Assembly: GCF_001283065.1 (NCBI RefSeq)
Contig: NZ_CDMK01000001.1
Span: 568,768-632,767, forward strand
Direction of reading: 5' to 3'
DNA from: Helicobacter heilmannii
Lineage (GTDB): Bacteria > Campylobacterota > Campylobacteria > Campylobacterales > Helicobacteraceae
DNA length: 64,000 bases
The notes under the pieces were generated by a model that had not been told where the DNA came from, made no database searches, and saw only the letters and a program-made list of their open reading frames with translations. Position 1 is the stretch's first letter. The number at the start of each line of letters is the position of its first letter. This document shows positions 57,277 to 64,000 of the stretch, piece after piece. The position numbers and the translations under genes are program-made.

Positions 57277-57299
57277 GTCGCATTAAAGATTTTTAATGT

Positions 57300-57305
57300 T
57301 ATAAT
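57300..57305 (+). promoter_or_regulatory. -10 box of the rpsL-rpsG-fusA operon
   Basis: TATAAT in AATGTTATAATGAATC, 41 bp before the rpsL GTG. In H. pylori rpsL follows rpoBC; here rpoBC is not adjacent, so this promoter is likely to be the main one. Confidence 0.65.
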
Positions 57306-57345
57306 GAATCTTTTATCATGCAAAAATTACAGATAAAGGACAAGA

Positions 57346-57753
57346 GTGCCAACCATCAATCAGCTCATCAGAAAGGAAAGGAAAAAAATCCTTAAAAAAA
57401 CCAAGTCCCCCGCCTTGGTTGAGTGCCCCCAAAGAAGGGGCGTTTGCACACGGGTTTACACCACCACCCCTAAAAAACCTAACTCCGCTCTAAGAAAAGT
57501 CGCCAAAGTGCGCCTGACTAGCAAATTTGAAGTGATCAGCTACATCCCCGGCGAGGGGCATAACTTGCAAGAACACTCCATTGTGTTGGTGCGTGGCGGA
57601 CGGGTGAAAGACTTGCCCGGGGTGAAATACCACATTGTGCGCGGCGCGCTAGACACGGCTGGGGTGAATAAGCGCACGGTTTCTCGCAGTAAATACGGGG
57701 CGAAAAAAGCCAAAGCCGGGGCCGCAGCCGGAACTGACAAGAAGAAAAAGTAA
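57346..57753 (+). CDS. rpsL: 30S ribosomal protein S12
   Basis: S12 (135 residues) at the decoding centre. It starts at a GTG ([20 protein letters not shown]) with AAAGGA upstream. The streptomycin-contact segments are [18 protein letters not shown] and [13 protein letters not shown], both with the wild-type lysines. A Lys/Ala-rich tail ends the protein. First gene of the str operon. Confidence 0.98.
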   Translation: MPTINQLIRKERKKILKKTKSPALVECPQRRGVCTRVYTTTPKKPNSALRKVAKVRLTSKFEVISYIPGEGHNLQEHSIVLVRGGRVKDLPGVKYHIVRGALDTAGVNKRTVSRSKYGAKKAKAGAAAGTDKKKK

Positions 57754-58230
<477 letters not shown>

Positions 58231-58239
58231 GAGTTGTCA

Positions 58240-60318
58240 ATGGCACGCAAAACCCCTTTAGACAAGATTAGAAACATTGGCATCGTCGCCCACATCGATG
58301 CGGGCAAAACCACGACCTCCGAGCGGATTTTATTTTACACGGGCGTGAGCCATAAAATCGGGGAGGTGCATGACGGGGCTGCCACCATGGACTGGATGGA
58401 GCAAGAAAAGGAGAGGGGCATCACCATCACTTCAGCGGCGACCACCTGCTTTTGGAAAGATCACCAAATCAATTTGATCGACACCCCCGGACACGTGGAC
58501 TTTACGATCGAAGTGGAACGCTCCATGCGTGTGTTAGACGGAGCTGTGGGCGTGTTCTGCTCTGTGGGCGGGGTGCAACCCCAAAGCGAAACCGTGTGGC
58601 GGCAGGCGAATAAATACGGCGTGCCCCGCATTGTGTTTGTCAATAAAATGGACCGCATCGGGGCAAACTTCTACAATGTGGAAAACCAAATTAGAGAACG
58701 CCTAAAAGCCAACCCCGTGCCCATCAATATCCCTATCGGGGCAGAGGACACCTTTATCGGCGTGATCGACCTAGTTGCCATGAAAGCCATTGTTTGGAAC
58801 AACGAGGCGATGGGGGCAAAATACGAAGTCCAAAAGATTCCTAGCGACTTGCAAGCCAAAGCCCAAGAATACCGCGACAAACTCTTGGAAGCAGTCGCCG
58901 AACAAGACGAAGCCTTGATGGAAAAATATTTGGCCGGCGAGGCACTCAGCGAGGAAGAGATCAAAAAGGGCATTAAAACCGGGTGCTTGAACATGTCCTT
59001 AATCCCCATGCTCTGTGGCTCTTCCTTTAAAAATAAAGGCGTGCAAACTCTCTTAGATGCCGTGATCGACTACCTACCCGCCCCTACGGAAGTGGCGGAC
59101 ATCAAGGGTGTGGACCCCAAGAGTGAAGAAGAAATCCATGTGCAAAGCAGCGATGAGGGCGAATTTGCCGGACTTGCCTTTAAAATCATGACCGACCCCT
59201 TCGTAGGGCAACTCACCTTTGTGCGGGTGTATCGGGGCAATTTAGAATCCGGTAGCTACATTTACAACTCCACGAAAGATAAAAAAGAGCGCGTAGGGCG
59301 ACTCTTAAAAATGCACTCCAATAAAAGAGAGGACATTAAAGAAGTCTATGCCGGCGAGATTTGCGCCTTTGTGGGCTTAAAAGACACGCTCACCGGCGAC
59401 ACCCTTTGCAGCGAGAAAAACCCCGTGATCTTAGAGCGCATGGAATTTCCTGAGCCCGTGATTCACATTGCCGTAGAACCCAAAACCAAAGCCGACCAAG
59501 AAAAAATGGGCGTGGCTTTAGGCAAACTTGCCGAAGAAGACCCCAGCTTTAGGGTGATGACTCAAGAAGAAACCGGGCAGACCTTGATCGGCGGGATGGG
59601 CGAATTGCACCTAGAGATCATCGTGGATCGCTTAAAACGGGAGTTTAAGGTCGAAGCTGAAGTGGGCCAACCCCAAGTTGCCTTTAGAGAAACCATCCGC
59701 AGTGCGGTGCAAAAAGAGCATAAATACGCCAAACAATCTGGCGGACGCGGGCAATACGGGCATGTCTTCATCAAGCTTGAGCCCAAAGATCCGGGCACGG
59801 GCTATGAGTTTGTCAATGAAATCAGCGGGGGCGTGATCCCCAAAGAATACATCCCGGCGGTGGATAAGGGCATCCAAGAGGCGATGCAAAGCGGAGTGCT
59901 CGCCGGCTATCCGGTCGTGGATTGTAAAGTTACCCTATATGATGGCAGTTACCACGAGGTGGATTCTTCTGAAATGGCGTTTAAAATCGCCGGTTCTATG
60001 GCGTTTAAAGAGGCTTGCCGTGCGGCTAACCCTGTGCTTTTAGAGCCCATGATGAAGGTAGAAGTGGAAGTGCCCGAGGAGTATATGGGCGATGTGATCG
60101 GGGATTTAAACCGTCGCAGAGGGCAGATCAACGCGATGGACGACAGATTGGGACTTAAAATTGTCAATGCCTTCGTGCCCCTGGTAGAAATGTTTGGTTA
60201 CTCCACGGATCTGCGCTCAGCCACCCAAGGGCGAGGGACTTACTCTATGGAGTTTGACCACTATGGCGAAGTCCCCGCAAACATTGCCAAAGAGATTGTG
60301 GAGAAACGCAAAGGCTAA
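58240..60318 (+). CDS. fusA: Elongation factor G
   Basis: EF-G (692 residues) drives ribosomal translocation with GTP. The start is the ATG at 58240 (AGGAG 7 nt before); a TTG two codons upstream overlaps that site. G-domain motifs: [20 protein letters not shown] (G1), RGITITSA (G2), DTPGHVDF (G3), VNKMDRIGA (G4). Domain IV has [15 protein letters not shown], and the C-terminus carries [18 protein letters not shown]. Last gene of the str operon; tuf does not follow. A GACCCT/AGGGTC hairpin at 60370-60383 may mark the transcript end. Confidence 0.98.
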   Translation: MARKTPLDKIRNIGIVAHIDAGKTTTSERILFYTGVSHKIGEVHDGAATMDWMEQEKERGITITSAATTCFWKDHQINLIDTPGHVDFTIEVERSMRVLDGAVGVFCSVGGVQPQSETVWRQANKYGVPRIVFVNKMDRIGANFYNVENQIRERLKANPVPINIPIGAEDTFIGVIDLVAMKAIVWNNEAMGAKYEVQKIPSDLQAKAQEYRDKLLEAVAEQDEALMEKYLAGEALSEEEIKKGIKTGCLNMSLIPMLCGSSFKNKGVQTLLDAVIDYLPAPTEVADIKGVDPKSEEEIHVQSSDEGEFAGLAFKIMTDPFVGQLTFVRVYRGNLESGSYIYNSTKDKKERVGRLLKMHSNKREDIKEVYAGEICAFVGLKDTLTGDTLCSEKNPVILERMEFPEPVIHIAVEPKTKADQEKMGVALGKLAEEDPSFRVMTQEETGQTLIGGMGELHLEIIVDRLKREFKVEAEVGQPQVAFRETIRSAVQKEHKYAKQSGGRGQYGHVFIKLEPKDPGTGYEFVNEISGGVIPKEYIPAVDKGIQEAMQSGVLAGYPVVDCKVTLYDGSYHEVDSSEMAFKIAGSMAFKEACRAANPVLLEPMMKVEVEVPEEYMGDVIGDLNRRRGQINAMDDRLGLKIVNAFVPLVEMFGYSTDLRSATQGRGTYSMEFDHYGEVPANIAKEIVEKRKG

Positions 60319-60677
60319 AGAGCTTTGTTAACCCTTTGGAATTAACGCCTAAGATCGCATCCCTACATTGACCCTTGAGGGTCGATCCCTAAGAGTTGAC
60401 AGCAGCATCTTAGAAATTTCTATTTGTTCCCCAAAGCCTTTGATTTTAGATAGGTGGATTGGCCCAATCAAGGAATGGGGACATAAAACTTCAAGGGTTC
60501 ACACAAGATGCCAAACAGAGCTGACTTGTTAAACCGCTTTTAGCCATAAATCTCAACAAGGCACTGCTTGGAGTGATGCGTTCTTGCTACTAATCAGCCA
60601 GTAGATGGCTCTGCAAGCTTTACTTGCTAGCAAAAGAATCTAACAAATCCCCACCTGCTTAACACCCCAGCATAGCT
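60319..60677. other. Intergenic stretch after fusA
   Basis: No coding signal on either strand. It holds a small inverted repeat (GACCCT TG AGGGTC, 60370-60383) and otherwise unremarkable sequence. Confidence 0.4.
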
Positions 60678-61456
60678 CTAGGCTTTAAATATGCCTTGGC
60701 AGTCCTTGCACTTCTTGCATCCATTGACCACAAAATCTTGTCCATTGAGAGGGTTTTTCACCCAATTATGTCTAGCACTGCTCAACTCTTCACGCCCACA
60801 ATTTCTGCAGACCTTTATTAACCGGCACTTCTCATCCTTGCCCATCTCTTCATCGTTGTAGTCTTCTAAAGATTCTGTTTTGCCGCAATGGACACACGAA
60901 CGGCTTTGGGTACAATGACCCGTGTTTTGCCACTCACCATATTCGTGGCTTGCAAACCAACTTTTATCTTGATCTGCGCAAACCTCGCAGACCTTGATAA
61001 TCTTACATTCTGCATCCCTCGTCTCTTTGTAGGTGTGTTTTTTCCATCTGCTTTTTTATGCCCGCAGTCCTTGCACACCTTAAACACATCGCATTGGACT
61101 TGCTCGCTCCCCTCGTAAGCGTGGGTCTCTTTGACATATTGTTTGTCCTTGCAGTGGCTACACATTTTAAAGACCTTGCACTCCGCGTCTTTGGCTTGCT
61201 CCTGATAGTCGTGTTCGACCTTGGACTCTTCGGTGTTGCAGTGAATGCAGCTGTGCACCTTGGTGCAGTCTGGACCCGTATAATGCCACTCGTCGAACAC
61301 ATGCTCGCTTTTACTCAGGTATTTATTACAATCGGGGCAGGTTTTTGAGAAGAAACATTGGGGTTTTCCCGCTTCTTGTGTGTATTCCCCGGCGTGGACC
61401 CCCACCCCGCACTTAACACTCTTGGCCGCACTTTTGATGGCATCTCATAATCCCAT
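60678..61456 (-). pseudogene. Cys-rich CxxC-repeat (zinc-ribbon-like) protein, disrupted
   Basis: On repair this is a protein of about 258 residues built from CxxC knuckles, with no signal peptide. Two module types alternate: type B (GPDCTKVHSCIHCNTEES, and later GHCTQSRSCVHCGKTESLED) and type A (DAECKVFKMCSHCKD, QCDVFKVCKDCGHKK, DAECKIIKVCEVCADQDKS, DEKCRLIKVCRNCGRE), separated by H-E/D/N-Y/W linkers, so it arose by internal duplication. Two defects are seen. Codon 4 after the best ATG (61454-61456, AAAGGA upstream) is TGA. An A6 run at 61038-61043 lacks one base, after which the true frame continues to a stop at 60678. The knuckles should bind zinc. I know no function. Confidence 0.7.
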
Positions 61457-61689
61457 GTTTGTCCTTTTTAAGTGGAGTTTTTTTTATACTACGACCTTAT
61501 ACAATGCCTTTTGTTCTTCAAGTACACAGACTAAGTATTGGAGTTTGTTGGGGTGTTTGGAAACAAAACCCGGGGCTCTTGGGCATTGAAGACATCCCCA
61601 CACCCTTAAAGCCACAAAAGCACTAAGAAATGGTGGACAAACACAAGGGTAAAAACTCTCCACCCCTGTGGGGTTAAGTACCCCTAGTG

Positions 61690-61854
61690 CTATTTTTTCT
61701 TCTTTGACTCTTGGATGATACCCCCCCACGATACCCCCCACGACCATCCCTATACCCGTGCCACAACGGGGATCATCGAGCCTATGATGCCACCAACCCC
61801 TGCCCCAGCTACAATCCCCGGATTTTCATTCATAAAGCCCTTCACTTTATCCAT
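61690..61854 (-). pseudogene. Glycine-zipper small membrane protein remnant
   Basis: From the ATG at 61854 the minus strand reads MDKVKGFMNENPGIVAGAGV, then GGIIGSMIPV. After an indel it continues TGIGMVVGGIVGG, and after a second indel at a G7 run, IIQESKKKK and stop. The repaired product would be about 54 residues: an acidic/basic head, a Gly-zipper membrane hairpin and a Lys tail, as in small membrane-perforating or anchor proteins. An earlier ATG with GGAG upstream is cut off by a stop at its fourth codon. Two or more breaks mean it is not made as such. Confidence 0.4.
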
Positions 61855-61988
61855 TTTCTCTTTTTTTTGTTAATCTGCCATCATTCACTCCTTTTATTAT
61901 TGTCTATCCAAGGTTCTTACCCTAAACTCCTAAGCTGCACCTATAAAGATGAACAGCCACTTCTTTAATCCAACATTTTGACCGCTTC

Positions 61989-62330
61989 TTAATAAAGCAT
62001 AAAGTTTTTCACCACCCAATCTTTGAGTTGATTGACCTTATGGGTGGACACGCCCATCTCTTTGGCGTAAGAATAAATGGTGTCCCTTTCGTTGTCTGCA
62101 CCTGCTATCGGCTAAAGCCATGGACACTAATTCTAAAAGCGTGGCGTGTTTGGCGTGGTTGGTGGTGAAAATCTTGAGCTCACTTAAGGGCACTTCTTTT
62201 GTGCTAATGCCATAACTCACATTGCTTTTTAATCGTATCTAACGCGCCTAGTTGCAACTCGTGCAACACCCCATCGGCTTCAATGACTTTAGTCAAATAC
62301 AAAAACACTTGTTGTTCTGTGTTTAGGCAA
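61989..62330 (-). pseudogene. TerB-like domain protein remnant
   Basis: Three minus-strand pieces in different frames form one helical domain: EQQVFLYLTKVIEADGVLHE (about 62270-62330), then LLELVSMALAD (about 62120), then DNERDTIYSYAKEMGVSTHK and VNQLKDWVVKNFMLY ending at 61989. The pattern of acidic DG(x)2-3E motifs and the KEMGVS segment resembles TerB/DjlA-type metal-binding helical domains, which occur in tellurite-resistance and phage-defence associated genes. Breaks lie near 62105 and 62220. Family call is by pattern only. Confidence 0.5.
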
Positions 62331-62339
62331 CATGTTTGC

Positions 62340-62700
62340 TCCTATCTCAAGCTGCAAAGCTCAGCCCAACGCCTTGCCTTTTACCAAAATTGCCCATGTG
62401 CCTTTTTTGACATTAAAAGTGCCATTATTGCGGGGATTGTGGCTCAAATACATGGGGATAATTCACCAACTTCGCTCTTCATCCAAATACACAGCGTGCC
62501 CAAACTTGCCATATCAGAACAGCCAAATTGCGCACATTTTGGATTAGAAAGATGAGATTTGTCTTTAAAAATTCAATCCAAGAGCTATAGCCCGATGGAA
62601 GACTAAAACCACTGCTCTTGCATATAACGGGCGCGTATCTGCCCATCAAGTTCCATAAATCAACCATACGACTCTTTTACAAGAAAATTAAAAATATAAA
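62340..62700. other. Degenerate stretch without recognisable gene
   Basis: Short minus-strand runs such as GTWAILVKGKAL are interrupted by stops and match nothing I recognise. Confidence 0.35.
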
Positions 62701-63300
62701 GGGGATTTTGTGTGAAATCCGCCTAAAGCACTTGATTTCTGTTGTATAAGGGCGTGTCTCCAATTGCACGACTTCTTGGGCCACTAAAGAGACAAATTCT
62801 AGGATTTACTCCCTAGATAACCTGCCATCCACTAAGGCATAATTCAAGGCGGCGCAAAAAGAATCCCCGGCTCCAAGCGTATCCACAACTGGAATGAGGG
62901 GGCGCAAGGCTTAAAGAACAGGGTGTGTGATCGCTCAATAAATAAGCTCCTGGCTGCCCAAAGTTAAACACACATCTTGTATCTCAAAATTTCTTTGTGT
63001 GTGGTACAGCATGGTTGTATAGTCATGGGTCTCATACACAAATAATCTGGCAATTAAAGCACATTTCTCTTCGTTGATTTTCAACACATTGGCAAAATGC
63101 AAGGCTTTCTCTAGCTTTTTTTTAGTGTAATGATTTTTGCGTTTTGCATCACTTGACATAGGGTATTAAAAGAGATTGGAAATCTTTGGAGAGCAAGTTA
63201 AAATGAAAGACATCATAAGCTTCTGTTAAGGACTCTTGGATTTCTTGGGAATTAAATCCGTTGCCACCCCCCAAAAATCCCCAACATTTAAGCCACACTT
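62700..63300 (-). pseudogene. PfkB-family carbohydrate kinase remnant
   Basis: Scattered minus-strand fragments belong to a ribokinase/fructokinase-type enzyme. From the N-terminal side: IQESLTEAYDVFHFNLLSKD (about 63190-63250), KKKLEKALHFANVLKINEEK (about 63050-63120), FEIQDVCLTLGSQELIY (about 62940-62990) and, decisively, PVVDTLGAGDSFCAALNYAL (about 62830-62890), the PfkB signature 2 with the catalytic base Asp in GAGDSF. Stops and frameshifts separate all of these. The sugar substrate cannot be told; fructose is likely from the general look. Confidence 0.75.
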
Positions 63301-63455
63301 AAGCTCCAAACCGCTAATATTGCGTTTTGCTTCTAAGAAAGCTTACATTGAAAAGGTGAAAACTTTTTTCTAAGGCATCAATCTTAAAAGCGTGTTATTT
63401 GACTTTTTATTGTCAATAGCCTATGTAAAGGTAAAAACTACAAAGCCGAAAGAAT

Positions 63456-63461
63456 TATACT
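63456..63461 (+). promoter_or_regulatory. -10 box of the 23S rRNA transcript
   Basis: TATACT in GAATTATACTCAAT, about 58 bp before the mature 23S 5' end, in an AT-rich stretch with a TTGACT at about 63400. A separate promoter for 23S-5S is expected because the 16S gene is not linked. Confidence 0.45.
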
Positions 63462-63518
63462 CAATAAGGCGGTGTGGCTCTTATGCAACGCTCTATGCGG
63501 ATATGCTAGAGTGGCAAA

Positions 63519-64000
63519 CAAGATATTAAGAGTGGATGGTGGATGCCTTGGCAAAGAGAGGCGATGAAGGACGCACTAGACTGCGATAAGCTACGGGGAG
63601 CTGTCAAGAAGCATTGATCCGTAGGTGTCCGAATGGGGCAACCCAATCCACAGCAATGTGGATTACTCTATTTCTATAGAGAGCGAACCTAGCGAAGTGA
63701 AACATCTCAGTAGCTAGAGGAAAAGAAATCAACGAGATTCCCTCAGTAGTGGCGAGCGAAAGGGGAAAAGGGCAAACCGGGTGCTTGCACTCGGGGTTGA
63801 GGACGGCAACATTCAAGGGGTTTTTCTAGCAAAGTTGTTTGGAAAGACAAGCCATAGAAGGTGATAGCCCTGTATGCGAAAGGAAAACCCTAGATAGCCG
63901 GATCCAGAGTAGGCCAGGACACGGGAAATCCGGGCTGAAGCCGGGGAGACCACTCTCCAACCCTAAATACTACTCTTTGACCGATAGCGCACAAGTACCG
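63519..64000 (+). rRNA. rrl: 23S ribosomal RNA (5' part; continues past window)
   Basis: Starts AAGATATTAAGAGTGGATGG and continues with GGATGCCTTGGC, GGCGATGAAGGACG, GGGGAGCTGTCAAGAAGC, and AGTGGCGAGCGAAAGGGG, all conserved domain I sequence of bacterial 23S rRNA. About 480 bases are within the window. No 16S or tRNA-Ile/Ala gene lies upstream, matching the split rRNA genes of gastric Helicobacter. Confidence 0.97.

Noticed and set aside
61445..61456. TGA at codon 4 of the CxxC-repeat gene as a second selenocysteine codon
   Set aside because: The context (MGL-TGA-DAIKS) is not a Cys or redox site, no hairpin was evident, and the gene has another frameshift; a Trp-to-stop mutation is simpler.
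63519..64000. Open frames inside the 23S rRNA gene
   Set aside because: Chance frames in a conserved rRNA gene.

Overview
The window looks like chromosomal DNA from a gastric, non-pylori Helicobacter of the H. felis / H. heilmannii / H. bizzozeronii kind. This rests on Helicobacter-specific genes: Hof and Hop type outer membrane proteins, GroES with a His/Cys metal-binding tail, FlgR without a DNA-binding domain, CrdRS, LpxR, TrpC-TrpF fusion, GltX1 with the KLSKR variant, and many Sel1-repeat proteins. Base composition looks visibly richer in G+C than H. pylori (judged by eye, not computed). Gene blocks match H. pylori groupings that I recall (HP0043-44, HP0566-67, HP1278-80, HP0010-13, HP0700-703, HP0490-91, HP1463-67, HP0404-06, HP1459-60, HP1195-97) but are joined in a different order. 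I saw no tRNA, CRISPR array or insertion sequence.

Layout. 1-8.7 kb: GDP-mannose genes (gmd, manC), a Hof porin, gltX1, dapF, an AI-2E/PerM family protein and lactate permease. 8.8-10.6 kb: a decayed Hop-type adhesin gene and small remnants. 10.7-14.9 kb: a short trp operon, trpD-trpCF-trpB, ending in a ThiE/TenI-like gene and lacking trpE, trpG and trpA at this locus. 15-20.4 kb: glycosyltransferase, YeiH exporter, a wrecked alcohol dehydrogenase, two small Sel1 proteins, and a restriction-modification pair whose Dam-type methylase is frameshifted just before its DPPY motif. 20.5-26.8 kb: groES-groEL under a CIRCE operator, then dnaG and neighbours.

26.8-30.1 kb: an aldo/keto reductase-cysK-cysE-selD cluster. 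selD is read correctly only if an in-frame TGA is selenocysteine, so this organism probably makes selenoproteins. 30.1-37.7 kb: a long co-directional run rpmB-kch-lpxR-(unknown)-dgkA-gyrA-(secreted protein)-flgR. 37.7-40.8 kb: cytochrome c peroxidase and CrdRS. 40.8-45.7 kb: an Mla-type lipid transport operon carrying a 568-residue Sel1 protein as its last gene. 45.8-51.1 kb: a small outer membrane protein and a TonB-dependent receptor, then HIT, NifS-like and DUF3972 genes. 51.4-52.5 kb: a decayed FkbM-type methyltransferase. 52.5-60.3 kb: dnaE, rluB, rpsL, rpsG, fusA.

60.3-63.5 kb is a graveyard on the minus strand: a Cys-rich CxxC-repeat protein, a glycine-zipper protein, a TerB-like protein and a PfkB sugar kinase, each broken. 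The first three sit together and may be remains of one uncharacterised accessory module. A 23S rRNA gene, with no 16S beside it, begins at about 63.5 kb and runs off the end.

Overall picture: compact overlapping operons for core functions, separated by islands of pseudogenes affecting surface proteins, carbohydrate and alcohol metabolism and DNA modification, as expected for a host-restricted stomach bacterium.
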